NCBI GenBank assembly: GCA_030562195.1
Contig: CM060199.1
Coordinates: 12,048,338 to 12,112,337, forward strand
Direction: 5' to 3'
DNA from: Nipponacmea schrenckii
Lineage: Eukaryota > Mollusca > Gastropoda > Lottiidae
DNA: 64,000 bases
This document shows, in pieces, positions 22,601 to 34,993 of the stretch. Positions within the stretch are counted from its first letter, which is position 1; each line of letters begins with the position of its first letter. Below the pieces are notes generated by a model that did not search any database, was not told where the DNA came from, and was given only the letters and a program-made list of their open reading frames with translations. Position numbers and translations under genes: made by a program.

Positions 22601-23040
22601 AAACGCACATCAAATCTCGAAGTCATTCAAAATGTATGAGATATGTCCATGGACTTGTATCCTATGCACCAATGAAATTTGATCTTTTGAAGTGATGACA
22701 AAGGAAATGAAGTAAGTTAGATCACGTGATGTGATAAGGATACATTATTAATTATTCAAGCTAATTAACTAATTAAAACAAGGAGTCACGTGAAGAATCG
22801 GAGATGCTCAGTCCCTTGGGAGGGGATTTAATCAACATTAACACGATATCAATACACTCTATTATTTATTAACTATAGATCAGATCATGGCGTATATTGC
22901 CTAGGGGTGAGGATATGAATTTCCGGCATCAAAATGGTGCAATTTCCTGGCACGGGGGTCCAGGAAAGAGCGGATACCCGAAAAGAATCCAATTTGTTTC
23001 TTGTGCTCTACACGTAAAATCACAGGGTCTGATGACTGAA
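19677..23040. other. non-coding region downstream of DAZAP2
   Basis: No gene recognised. Contents: possible extended DAZAP2 3' UTR up to about 20.5 kb, AT-rich sequence, and a short transposon-tail-like motif near 21216 (listed separately). The 131-codon frame at 21814-22209 and the 81-codon minus frame at 20843-21088 have low-complexity composition and no domain, and I regard them as chance. Confidence 0.45.
21216..21245 (+). repeat. CTGATGA...GAAAC motif, retroelement-tail-like
   Basis: CTGATGA at 21216-21222 and GAAAC at 21241-21245 are the exact conserved boxes of a hammerhead core. Between them GTG (21227-21229) can pair with CAC (21235-21237) over an AGAAC loop. A GTC follows at 21273-21275. 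I could not find a pairing stem I, so a ribozyme is doubtful. The same pattern is common in tails of GIY-YIG retroelements, which is the simpler reading. Confidence 0.3.
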
Positions 23041-23265
23041 GGGTACCCAGCCCTCAATCACATTCGATATGTAACTTTGAAAAGATTTACTAGGGTTTAC
23101 TTTAAAACGCCTTCACAATCTGTCGCGCAATATGAGTTAGTTTGTAGTTTTAATAACGATGTTATTGATAATAAATATAACACATGTTATGGACATGGAT
23201 AGATTTACAAATTCTGCAGTCGGAGGGTTTTAATTCTCAAAGTTGTATTATCGCATTACGCCTGT
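23041..23265 (+). repeat. dispersed direct repeat, copy A
   Basis: Starts gggtacccagccctcaatca and matches 26491-26770 in the same orientation with high identity. Compared with copy B it lacks about 50 bp in the middle (between the words tttaaaacg and ttcacaatctgtcgcgcaa) and the tatcgatagac words near its end. The 101-codon frame at 22897-23202 runs partly through it but breaks in copy B, so it is not a conserved gene. Confidence 0.85.
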
Positions 23266-23381
23266 CTAACATTTGGCCCATGTGGCAACAATGAATGATA
23301 CACACAAAAAAATACATGTTCGTTGGACTTGAAACTCATTTCTTGTTAAGTAAAATAGGACGTACAATTCCCTTTTATTTC

Positions 23382-24072
23382 CAGGCCCGTAACTAGCGGG
23401 TTGGGGCGCAGGACGGGGAGATGGGGCTGGAAAATACTAAAAAAAAAAAATTCAATTAAAGCTGAAAGCAGCCACAATCTGCTATTAGAGCTGAAAGAGA
23501 TAAATTTGGTGTTCAGAATTGAGAATTTTTAAAATCTTTAAATGGCATTTAGCAATTGTGGGTACAATATATAGACACAGCTTTATGGAACAACAATCAC
23601 TGGTTGAACTTTAATAACACCAACATACTGACAATCAATAAGCATATTGATAAAACCATAGGAGACTTCATGAAGCAATCGACATCAGAAGTAACCAGGT
23701 AGACGAAGGTGTTAGATCTTCACATGCATATGATAAACTTATCAAACTGTAATTATTAATGTGCATAAATTTATTCATATTTCGTTATTAAAATACTTCA
23801 ACTATCCTATGAATAATTATTTTTTTTATTTAAAATGTATTCTCTATTAATAAAACAGTCTGATGTTAATAACAGTTGTTTAATTAATCTTTTATCACCC
23901 AATGCCCCCCCCCCCCCATTTTTTCACAATCCCTGAATTAAATCAAAATTGAATGTTATTTTAAGTGTCTTGTAATTATTATCGAACCCCCACTCCTTTC
24001 CTCAAAGTAATGTGACTGCCCCCTTACAATGCGGTCGCCCACCCTTGGTACATAGAACTGGTTACGGGCCTG
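23382..24072. mobile_element. hAT-type MITE with 8-bp target duplication
   Basis: Begins caggcccgtaact and ends gttacgggcctg (12-bp terminal inverted repeat). The exact 8-bp duplication tttatttc flanks it at 23374-23381 and 24073-24080. CAGG-type ends with 8-bp duplications are the hallmark of the hAT superfamily. The 691-bp interior is AT-rich, has a run of C near 23907, and encodes no transposase. The perfect target duplication suggests a relatively recent or well-preserved insertion. Confidence 0.93.
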
Positions 24073-24080
24073 TTTATTTC

Positions 24081-26490
24081 TAATAGTGAAACTGTACTCC
24101 AGTGGAAAATTTTAAGTGTCTAATAAATCCATCTGATGATTGACATATAATAGTTAGTTTATCAATTTTACTCCAAATTTGATATGCAACTAATTTCCAT
24201 ATAAATATGGTTCCGTTCTTATTTCAAACATGACAGATTTCATCCGCCATATCAGAGGAACCTGTAGGGCATACCAAATATTGAAGTTAAAAGGGATAAT
24301 TCCCTGTATTAAAGCACTCAAAATTTGTATGTAATACCACCATTATACCCCTGCACCATTTTTCTTACGATTCCCCCATTATTTTTTTAAAAAAAACTAA
24401 TATCTCGCTAGCTATCAATGACTGCATGCGCTTCCAAGGGGTCACGTTATACTAACATAATTAAAGTAGAGGTGCTGATCGGGGTTGACAGATTCGAGTA
24501 AATAAGTATGTATCAGACAAAACACACTTTCAGAGGTGCGAAAAATGCTTCCAAAACATGGCCTAGATTTTCTAGTCGTTGGCTAGGCCGAAAACATTCA
24601 CAATCTATCGGATCCTGGAATAGAGGCATATGCTTTGAACTAAACGGAATGGTACTAAAAGGAGCTCTAAGCCTTCCAAGATGACATGATGTCCCATCGA
24701 AAATAAGCCTTTCCCTGCCTTTGTCAATTCAGTTAACAGTAGTAAATCTCACTCCAAGCGAATAACGTGGTACATGTTCCCTCTCTATTTCTATTTCTCG
24801 ATACAAAATTTATCACCGTATAAATTGTAAATTAAAATGACAGGCAACCTTTGCCTCTTTATACCAATAAGTAAGATTATCTTAGTAGAATACCATATCC
24901 TGACTCCAGGTGACGCTTACCAACAACAGTAACATCGTACTGGTGATCATTCTATGTCCCAACATTATCGATAGAGCCCTATGGAACATTTCGAGCTAAA
25001 ATGTAGATTGTCGTGTTTCCTTGATATAATACAATAAGGCAAGCTTTTAAGCATTCACAGATATGTATGGTTTTCGACTGGAAAAGACTCACGACCATAC
25101 AGTTCACAACCATTTTGAATCTTTAACTTGACTTAATAAACCTCGTTTTTTCTTAAAAATGGGTATGCAATCTAAAGAAAGTTTTCAAATAATAACAACA
25201 CCATGTTTAATGCTTTAAATGTGATTTAGCGACATGGTTAAAATAATAGTCTTTTTCAAAATTCAAAAGATTCAAAATGGCTGTAAACAACGTTTGTGTG
25301 TGTTATTTCAATGTAAAAAGCATACTAGTAGAACTTGTGTAATTTCAATGTAGGAACCATACGTAGTTTTGTATGCTCATAAGGTGACCCTTATATGGCA
25401 CTGTAACATCATACTAGTAAGCATTCTCTTACACAATTGTATCGATAGAGCTCAAGAGAGCGTTTAGAGCTTTAGTGTAGGGTAAACCTAGTCGTGTTTT
25501 ATCGTGATAGAATACAAGTGTACCGTCAGACCAATAATTCAACTGAGCCAGACTTTATCAAACCAATCATATAGTTAGACCGTTCACATCCACGATACAG
25601 CCTCTCTTATTCATTTCCACAGTGTTTTAGCCTCTGCAACATGTCTAATGCTTGAACTAACACGATTAACGGATCATCAATGTTGGAATTATCGTCATAA
25701 TGAGGTATGTAAAGTATAACAGCTATTTTGACTTATTTTCAACAATATACCGTTTCAGCTATTCTATATTTATCTCGATTCTACCAGTCGATATTATCTT
25801 GATTCGTCTAACCTTGAAGCGAAATAGATATTTTATAGGACAAATACGACTTGGACAGAATGAGTTAATCGCCGCCTGGATAGTTAGTTACACATTTGAT
25901 TCTACAATCATAAAATTAAAAACAAGAGTGGGTCTTTTAGCCACCGTTTTCACTTAAAGGGACTACATAAAATATCATAGAAATCTAGGACAAATTCATG
26001 GAGGGTGGAATTAATAATGCACCGACTGACAGCTTATCTTATATTACCTTTCCATGAATAAAAATCTATTTGTTATTAATTGCCCGACTTCGATTATTGA
26101 TGAACGGATGACTCTTAATGAATTTTGATAATTTACCTAGATATGCAAGCTAACAAAAATTGTTTTCATTATTTCATATGGGTTAATAGAATCTGCTTAT
26201 ACGTTTGTATGAACTATTCACCGAATTCATGGTTTCTTATCACTTTGCTGGTCTCTATATTCCCGCAGAGCAAACAGTTACAAGGAGCCTCCAACTAATT
26301 CGATCTCCATACCTACCTGTGATGTAGGTTGTGGGACTGATCCTTATAATGGGCCTTATCGTAAAAGTTTCTCATGAGCCTCTCCCAGTTTTAATCTCGG
26401 CAAAACTCCAAAAAAATTTAATTCATTAGCCTCTTTCTTTGTTATTAAGGCATTTGGTATTAACCCTGGCATTAAAATGAATTATATAAA
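24081..26490. other. non-coding stretch
   Basis: Nothing recognisable. A ttaaaagggataattccctg word at about 24286 resembles TTAA-type element tips but no matching opposite end was found. The 85-codon frame at 25700-25957 is AT-rich, has no domain and is judged chance. Confidence 0.4.
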
Positions 26491-26770
26491 GGGTACCCAG
26501 CCCTCAATCACATTCGATATGTAACTTTGAAAAGATTTACTAGAGTTTACTTTAAAACGACTTAAAGATATTAACGTAAACACAATTTTTGTAAGATTGT
26601 AAAGAAAATATTTCACAATCTGTCGCGCAACATGAGTTAGTTTGTAGTTTAATAACGATGTTACTGATAATAAATATAACACATGTTACCTATCGATAGA
26701 CATGGATAGATTTACAAATTCTGCAGTCAAAGGGTTTTGATCCTTAAAGATGTATTATCACATAACGTCG
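26491..26770 (+). repeat. dispersed direct repeat, copy B
   Basis: Longer copy of the repeat at 23041-23265, same orientation, about 3.45 kb downstream. It includes an additional stretch of about 50 bp ending aagaaaatat before ttcacaatctgtcgcgcaa. No terminal inverted repeats or target duplications were found, so the mechanism is unknown; a segmental duplication or an uncharacterised element both fit. Confidence 0.85.
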
Positions 26771-27534
26771 GTTATTGGTAATGTTAATGTACTAATATTA
26801 CAAACTGTATGTCTTTGCCAGTTTGAGCATTCAATTTGTGAACCTAATATATTGCAGAAAGGTGGAACTTTAAACTATAGGTTTCGTTCTCAATATCCTA
26901 AAGTAGGATAGGCAGTCAGTCAGACTGTAATAGTTACGATACATGGTAGACAGCAATCACCGACGAAAGCAAAACAGCACGTACATTTATATGATAACCA
27001 TATTAAAACTTTGAATACGATCAAACTGGCTATTAGATTGTAAATCCAAATTATTGAAATGTTGTATATTATAAAACCGAGTGGTATGGACCGTTAAAAC
27101 TGTTTAGGAGTAATATACCGTACAAACGCGCTTATATGGCAATGTAAATTGTTGAAACGTTGTTATACATGTAATAAATCATACAAGGATATTAATTGAA
27201 GTAAACCTAGATATAGAACATTGTTAAGTGTTTTGCAAATGTAAATTGTAGAAAGGAGATATGATGACCGTGCAAGGCTTGTACACTTTACTGTAAGCAG
27301 TCAGCAAAGGAGATGTAAAATACAGATATCGGATAATTAATAAAAAGGTAAACAGTAAATCTGATTGATGAGTTGATTTATTGATTAGTGATCGATAAAG
27401 TGATTGATCTTCATTTATTTATTTCTCGATGGCTTGATCAGCTGTAACATTACAAGATGTACTTTAATTTTTTTAATACTCATTTTTACGTAAACGATGG
27501 ATTAGAATTAAAAACCTTACTCTTGTGATCATCC

Positions 27535-27735
27535 CATTGCAATCCGTCTTACTGTGGTTTACAAACCAGACCAGTGAGATACCATTTTCATCATGCAAAC
27601 CAGATAATTGAGATGCTATTGTCAACTTACTCTTCTTGCAAACCAGATCATTGAGATTCTTTTGTCATTTTATTCTCGGTAACAGACTAGATCATTGAGA
27701 TCCTATTGCCATCTTACTCTAGGTTAAAAACTAAA
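27535..27735. repeat. degenerate tandem repeat, about 55-60 bp unit
   Basis: The words caaaccagatcattgagat, ctattgtcat and cttactct recur in this order about four times with substitutions and small indels. This is an old minisatellite. Confidence 0.6.
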
Positions 27736-28278
27736 CCATTATTTGCCTTATTCTCAATTTAGTATCAGTTTCTTTTCCCTATTGACTGATTGACTATTAA
27801 GACATTAGACAAACTCGCCCAACAGGAGAGGTATAGCCCGATGTCAGTCCGTATCATCTATAAATCTGATCAATATAATAAATAGTACACGTCTAATATC
27901 TAATTAAAACTCAGTCGACTGTTACTGTTATATATTATTTATATTATAATTCACCCTTATTCACAACCTTATTATTCTAACAATTTAGTTTATTTCAACA
28001 CAATGATTTGATTTTATCTCAGAATTATTCAAGACTGATCCTGCACTATTTCCAAGGACCTACGTAGGCATAGGAATTGTTTTTTTGGGCAAGCGCTACA
28101 AGTATTTATTCTGCCTCTAGGTTGGTTAGTCGCTATTCGCTTTTGCGTGGCTATCGAATCAAAGATATCCTCTTGGTTAGTTTGTTTCTCTTTATTATAC
28201 GAAAGATATTTATTTTAAGATATATATTTAGAGTTAGTGAATCATTACAACCTTTAGGTTGGCTAGTCGCTATCAATT

Positions 28279-28310
28279 AAGCCCTATAATATGTATTACA
28301 TATAGGGCTT
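28279..28310. other. short hairpin
   Basis: aagccctata is followed after a short loop by tatagggctt, extended by atgta/ttacat with a bulge, giving a stem of about 15 pairs. It could form in RNA or be a remnant of a small inverted repeat. No neighbouring gene explains it. A direct word taggttggttagtcgctat at about 28118 recurs at about 28255 just before it. Confidence 0.5.
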
Positions 28311-30764
28311 TGGTGGCTATAAGCTGTAGGATTGTTTATAGAATGTAGATTATATAGAGTAATAAATATGGTTGACTGGTTGCTGTAAGAATTGGTGTAC
28401 TATTACATAAACAAAATATTTATCTTATATTTATTAATCATAACATACTTTAAATTGGCTATAGTTCCTCTGTAAGTTTGGGGGTACCAGTTATTCTCTA
28501 CAGAAAGTAAACTATTTATACAGAGTATACGAATCGTTATTAATATTTTCTATAATTACATCAGTTGCCATAGCAATATATTTCAATAATTACTCAATAT
28601 GATAATTACCTACCAATCTAATGGTACCCAATCATAAAAGTTCTCATCTTAAAAAATTATTTAACCATTCGTATCTTTTTCTTACTAATAATGCAATCCT
28701 GCTATTAAATGTTCTATTTACTATGAAATTATCCGCTACATGAGGCATGAAAGAAGCAAATAGTTAAACGACTATAGTGAAATAAAAGGCCAGATACGAA
28801 TTCAAGGAGATCATCATATAATTTTTTCACTCAAAATGAACACGATACCGGATTTCCATTCTGGAAAGAAAAGCGGGAGTAGATTTATCGGCTGTGAATA
28901 TACTTAGAGAATCGTATGCCTAATAGGCTAATTGAGTTATATCCCCTATAGGCACCATTGTTTCATTTTAAATTAACCTTGGGATGTTTGTATAATATGA
29001 GTTAAACAGAAAAAACAGATCCAATTTGAATAAAAACACAAGTTTTTTGGTTTACTATGTTCCGTTTATCTTCTATATTTATGTTTATTGGTAACTGCAA
29101 GATTTCAAATGAGTTTCGTGATATTATGTTACGGACAATATAATTAGTTTGAAGTAACTACTAATGAGGGCAATTTATACATACAATTTTGAGTTATATG
29201 AAATGTATGAAACTCCGTTTGATATCAGTAATGTTGGTTAAGAAAAGAGCACAGTTTTGATCCCAGGTAGGTTTATTAGATATTTGCATCAGGTTTGATA
29301 TCATTTAGGATAGAAATCGCTTATTAATTCCACAAACAACCGGCATTTAGCATTTGTTTTCATCTTTATTCAGAATGGTTATTAAACTTAGTTCATGTCT
29401 ACCTCTTTAGTTATGACCGCTTATGTATTGTGAATATGTAAGGCAAGGTAGTAAGACAAGTAAACTTGTAAACAACTGTAGCCATCTAGCCTCCATGTTA
29501 AATTCCTTCGTCTTATTCTCGGCAAAATTCCAATATTGTTCCTTTGTTATTTGTTTCTTTTCCTCACAGTCTATTTATAGCATCTTGATTCTATACCATT
29601 TATAATGTAATTTTATGGTTATTTAAATATTAAGTTACATATTGGAAGCTTTGACCTTCAAAGGGGGCGGGGAAAAATTTGAGGAGTTCTTGAACGATAT
29701 ATCATCAAAATTCTTAAATCTATAAAGATGGTTTTAATTATCTCCATTAACTCCATCGGGACAGGATCGACCATATTAGAGATATACTCCCCACTTTTAT
29801 CACCCCTCAACCATATTGAGCGTTGATGGGTAGAGAGTTGAAATGGTAGGTATGTAACAACAATATACTGATGCTCTTTTTTATATACACATCGGGGTAT
29901 TGGAACTGGCTTTGGGAGAAGTAAACTACCTCACAGGTCGAGACCTTCATCCTTCAGTCCTTTATTTGCTTACATGTATCTCATTTTGATTCTGAAAATA
30001 GCAAGTTTTAAGGTCTATTCTATACCATCAGGGTTTTAGAAAGGGTGTCGGAATTTTTCAATGGAGAAGCCCAGTCTTCTTACCCACCCTTTTCCGTACT
30101 CAAATATCAAGTCTGTCCTTGTTATTTCAGTGCTGAAAGTAGCACATTAGTAATGTTATGATGTGCCAACAGAGATGTATATTGATATTGTAGAATGGTA
30201 TTAAGGCCGTTATAATTGAAGTTACATTGATATTTACCACTCCACACTGTATGTTATTAGTTATATTGACCAAATAATTACTTTAACATATGGTGTTGCT
30301 ATAAATAGTTTAAATAAATACTACTTTCGGTTTAGATTTTATTATAAACATCAGAAATAATATAGCACTGGGTTTTGATAAATTAGCCTGCTGTGTCGAT
30401 TATCATTAAAGTTTTATCGGTGCATTTATGTGATCTTATATCAAAGAAGGAATGTGTACCAGCATTATATAAACAAGAATATTTTGATAACATAGAAAAC
30501 CCCTCTTTCTCATTAATGTCTCATGAAATTAATCTTTGTTATATAAACTTTTCTGCTAGTGATATCTTGGAAAATGGTCCCAATTTCAAACTTCTTTCAT
30601 CATTACTATCAGCTTAAAATCAGCGTTAAAGAAGAATGGTCTAAACGTACACTGCGACTTTGAATTCATAAGTATACGTTTTTCTATTGCTCATTACACA
30701 CCATAATTCCTTGAACTCCTATCTTGTTTTCTGCGAGACGTCTTCTTTAAGATCCAAATAGCTT

Positions 30765-31265
30765 TTCATGCCCATTCAGAGAGTAGACTTAGCTAATTCT
30801 ACCTATTCGGAGAGTAATATTCATTTGGAGATAAGACATATAGCTAATACAAGTTTTGATCTTTCGATAAGCAGTCGAAGCTAAAAAATGCCCAATCAGA
30901 TAGCAGACACAGCTAATAATACCTATTTGAAGATTAGGCATAACTAGTAATGCACATTATAGGAGAGTATACTTAGCTGATATTGCCCATTTGGAAAGTA
31001 GATATAGGTAATAATAGTTGGGAGGAGACATGCTCATAATGCTCCATTCGGAGAGTACACTTAGTTTATAATGCTCATTCGTAGAGAAAATTAACATTCG
31101 GAGAGAAGACTGAATGACAATTATTATTCGAAGAGTAGATAGAACATATTACTCCAAATCAGAGAGTAGACATAGCTAATAATGCCCTTTTGGAGAATAG
31201 AGATAGCTAATATAGCACATTCGCAGAGCAAACATAGCTAATACAGCCCATTCAGACATAGCTAT
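30765..31265. repeat. degenerate minisatellite, about 32-bp unit
   Basis: The consensus reads roughly gcccattcggagagtagaca followed by tagctaataat. About 14 variable copies can be followed, with frequent substitutions and indels. No coding frame runs through it. Confidence 0.75.
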
Positions 31266-34200
31266 ATTGTTACAATATACATTTATCCCTTTAAGTTCCA
31301 TCACAAAGAATTCTTACACTACGCTAACTGATCAATATGATTCTATACGATACTTTCAAAGAATATAGAAATCGTATATTGAACAATGAGATGATTCTAT
31401 TCATCTCAGAACTTGGTGCTATATTGTCTAACATGTACCAGGGATCTATTCACTAAAGTCCATCAGATTACATCGCGTCTTCAATACCTCGGAATATATA
31501 ACATATTTCTATCGTGTTTGACTGTTGCCAGATTATTCGAAACCTTTTACAATCAACACGATCAGAAGGAAGAAGGCGTCAAATAGTTTTAAATTGCCAT
31601 ACGATTCACAGTATCATACCAAACCCAGTGTGGTTATATGGAATGTTGAGAAGGATCTTGATATTCAGACTGTCATGACGATTTAAATGCTGCAAAATTA
31701 TACAGACAGTTGTAGGTTATCGCTATCGGCTAAGAAACAAGCGTAAAAACGACCATGTCCCTTCACCCTTTATCCTCTTACACCTGTAAGATGCTGTGAC
31801 GTGCGCCGCTTTAGCTTTGAAACCCCGGGGAGACGAAATATCTTACACTTTAAAATATTGACAGGCTTTAAACTTTCAATAATAATTTTCTCTGAAGATT
31901 GTAACTAAGAAACACAAGCATAAGAGACATTCCACGAGTTTTTGTTTTTCATATCTCCAGCTAATTTTCATCGATTTATTTCTCATTTTGTAGTAGTCTT
32001 AATCGAGACTATAATACAGTCTCATTCCGTCCTATTAATCTTGTCTTGTAATTCACAAACAAGACTTTAAAGTTTGCTTACTATTGACAATTCCATTCGA
32101 ACCTGTGAGATAAAAGATTTCTCTTTTTTGAGATCCCTGCGACTTGCGAGCTCATTCTACTGAATTGGTATCACAAAACGCCCAGACCGAAAGAAACCGC
32201 GTTTACTTGAATGGAAGAAACTGGCAGAAACTATAGGGATCTGATTATCCAATAGAGGATACATGTCCTATATCCAACTTTGCCTTACTGGATCTTGATT
32301 GTCAGTAAACTTCATTTTGGAATATATATTGCGCATTCAGTACTACTTTGTCGGTATCCAACTTGACTTTTGTTATTCACGAAGCTTTTTAACCTCGGCT
32401 CCAAAATGGCGTCAAATAATTTAATCCAAACCATTAAGGCAGTATTTTTCTCTCTAGACGGTTTGTTATCATCTTATCAGTTGAGTTATACAGGAATTCA
32501 CTCAAGCTGTATAGATTAAATATACATCTTAAATAGGTATTTGTAGCCTACTGATAACTGTAGAAGCGGGGGTTCATTCCAGAGCTATGCAATCCATATG
32601 AATGTTATTTTAGCATGTCTCGAATAGGTTTCGCAATGCATGAGAAAAGTGTATCAGATGCTTGTTGTCATATTGTTGTCTGTTGTAGGCCTACATAGTG
32701 TCTATTCAAATAAGAAAACGAAGTCGGCTATACTACGAAGGCTAGTGTTAAAGTTCACAAGACCGATTCCATGCCCCAGATTTTCATCATTACTTGACTA
32801 TTTTAATTTTACTTGTAATTCTCGTGGGATCTCATCGTTTGTAACAAGTCTCAAAAATAAAGCGAGAGAAGCATCACGTGACCTGGTCGCTCAATGAAAC
32901 TGTTAATGAATGTCGACTCAATCTACAAGAAAATTGAAAATTTGATGAGACGAAAGTTTAGAAGATGGAATGACTTTTAAAATCCAAACCCTATTCATTA
33001 AGTTGATATATTGGTCAGACTGAAGGTATTGCAAGTATTCTATAATAACGCCTACATTGTAGGCTTCTGTCGTGAGATGTAAGTAGGCTTCTGTCGTGAG
33101 TCGAGGCCTATAGGTCCATGCAACTGTCCGGGCAACTGTAACCCATTGCACGCTGCATGACTTTGCTGTAGATGTACTCAATTACCCTTCCAAATTGTAC
33201 AGATGTCTTTCTGATTAATCAGATAAAGGGAACATGAAAGAAGGAAAAGAAACAGGTCACGGGATGTTTATCTTCGGATATTTATCACCTGTCAATCATT
33301 CTATTGCACGTCGTGATTTGTTGGTAATGGTTCTATCAGTCAATTTGATTGGTTATTGACAGGACTAGTTAGCCAAACAAATTACAAATTAAAATATCTA
33401 TTTGCCCTGTCGATCTTCCAATACCGGAAATGATGGCTATATTATGAAGAAGATGCATTTAATGACTGGGACGGAGGAAAACTACGCATTGCATGAAAAT
33501 AATACATGTATACAAAAAGCGTAATTTTTAATCTCTAGCTCGACTTCATTAATAACAATTGATAATATTTCACAAAGTCTATAAATCTCATCAGGTTTTG
33601 TTAGAATTTTTTAAAATCTGTCTATTAAGTCGAGTTAAAGATAACGTTGCGAACTACTCTCGAAGGTGTTATCTCTATGTAAGAACGTAGTTGTGTATAG
33701 TTGGATGAGCTGACACACTGCCTTTGACACATAATTTTAGGTAAAGGATTGAAAATAAGTGCACTGTATTGCCCGTCTGTGTAGGCCTAAACCAAAACTT
33801 GAGCAGAAATGAAGCGCGTAATACTACATTATATTTCTTAACATATGGCTATAGCAATTTGCAAGTCATTCAGATTAGCTTTATAATATCAGCTTTGTTT
33901 AACAAGTATCAACTAATCATAAAATCAATTTAAACTCATTAACTTTCAATAGTGGTTTGTGTTGCTTTATTCAAACTACAATAGACAGACCTTTAAACAG
34001 GTAATGTATCATTTGGTCGAGTTCGTACTTTATCGTTCTTCTATATTCACTAGGTTTTACTGTTCCGTATCTGATTGGGTTATGAAAACTAATTTTTGTT
34101 AATGTCCCGTGGTTATATATATTTTGGACTATTGCTATGACTAATTGTAGACTACTTTTGTGTCTTACATTTCTACCATTCTGTCTCTTCCATGTCGGAC

Positions 34201-34390
34201 ATTTTATTTTTTACGTTTTTACGTTATTTCATTCCTGTGATTGTTATTATACTGTCAGGTTTTTCGTTCAAATTCAATGCCTGGCAAGCTATTTTATAAC
34301 CTTTAATCTAAACCCCAATGAAATAAACTACGATTTAAGAATGACATTACAATGGTGATCTTTAACAAACAGGTATTTTAAAACAATACA
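31266..34390. other. non-coding stretch
   Basis: No recognised gene or repeat apart from one weak small open frame at 32640-32897 (listed). A lone gtaggcttctgtcgtgag word is duplicated in tandem near 33058-33100. Confidence 0.35.
32640..32897 (+). CDS. weak candidate: small secreted-type open frame
   Basis: An 85-codon ATG frame. Its first about 23 residues (MRKVYQMLVVILLSVVGLHS, then VYS) have the shape of a signal peptide: short basic start, hydrophobic core, small residue before a charged region. The rest is basic with two cysteines and shows no domain I know. No promoter, splice evidence or poly(A) signal supports it, and the base before the start gives a poor Kozak context. It is probably chance; it is listed only because of the signal-like start. 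Confidence 0.1.
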   Translation: MRKVYQMLVVILLSVVGLHSVYSNKKTKSAILRRLVLKFTRPIPCPRFSSLLDYFNFTCNSRGISSFVTSLKNKAREASRDLVAQ

Positions 34391-34993
34391 CAGTAGAACC
34401 TGCATTCAGAGACCACTCAAGGGAATATTCAAAAACGCTGAGTGAAGGTGGCCTCTTAAGAGAGGAACTGCAAAACCATTTCGTTTTGACGTTTTGGAAA
34501 TCATAGGATCTTACTTTTACTCATACATACTCATAAAGTACTGTAAAGGCTTCAATATTTCGTTTTTGGTAAAATTTAGACTACCGTAAATTTGATCAGA
34601 AAGCGAAAGTAGGGTATACCGGATGTTGTTATAAAAACATATTAATCAGGTGAAAATGGATTAAAGCGTGTTACCGGGCAATTAAAATACAAGTAAAGAA
34701 GGATATCTTATTGATTTAAGGTAGAGAATTTTGACTTTGAAAACGATGATAACTGTGAGAACTTTGGTATCTAAAGGAAAATAAAATACGACAAAAAAGA
34801 GTATCCCGTCGGTAGATAGGAGATAGCATGCAAAAGCAGTAGAAACTATACATGTATGAGTAAAAGTAAGATCCTATGATTTCCAAAACGTCAAAACGAA
34901 ATGGTTTTGCAGTTCCTCTCTTAAGAGGCCACCTTCACTCAGCGACCGTTTTTGAATATTCCCTTGAGTGGTCTCTGAATGCAGGTTCTACTG
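34391..34993. mobile_element. pogo-like MITE, copy 2, rearranged as fold-back
   Basis: Outer arms of about 140 bp are inverted copies of each other: cagtagaacctgcattcaga at 34391 against tctgaatgcaggttctactg ending at 34993. The right two thirds (from about 34534) are the reverse complement of 6387-6840 of copy 1, whereas the left 140 bp match copy 1 in direct orientation. The right flank is TA; the left flank is CA, one base off. An inverted duplication of one end of the family, followed by mobilisation, would produce this. No transposase. Confidence 0.85.

Larger units (their letters stand above)
26771..30764. other. non-coding stretch with minor repeats
   Basis: No gene seen. Minor structures: a degenerate tandem repeat at 27535-27735 and a hairpin at 28279-28310 (both listed). 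The frames at 28077, 29423 and 30393 lack domains and have non-coding-like composition. Confidence 0.4.

Noticed and set aside
22897..23202. 101-codon plus-strand frame as a gene
   Set aside because: It runs into a dispersed repeat, and the equivalent region in the second copy (26491-26770) breaks the frame. No domain recognised.
24286..25960. A TTAA-bounded element between ttaaaagggataattccc and cttaaaggga
   Set aside because: The two tips are not inverted copies of each other beyond a few bases, so the boundaries are unsupported.
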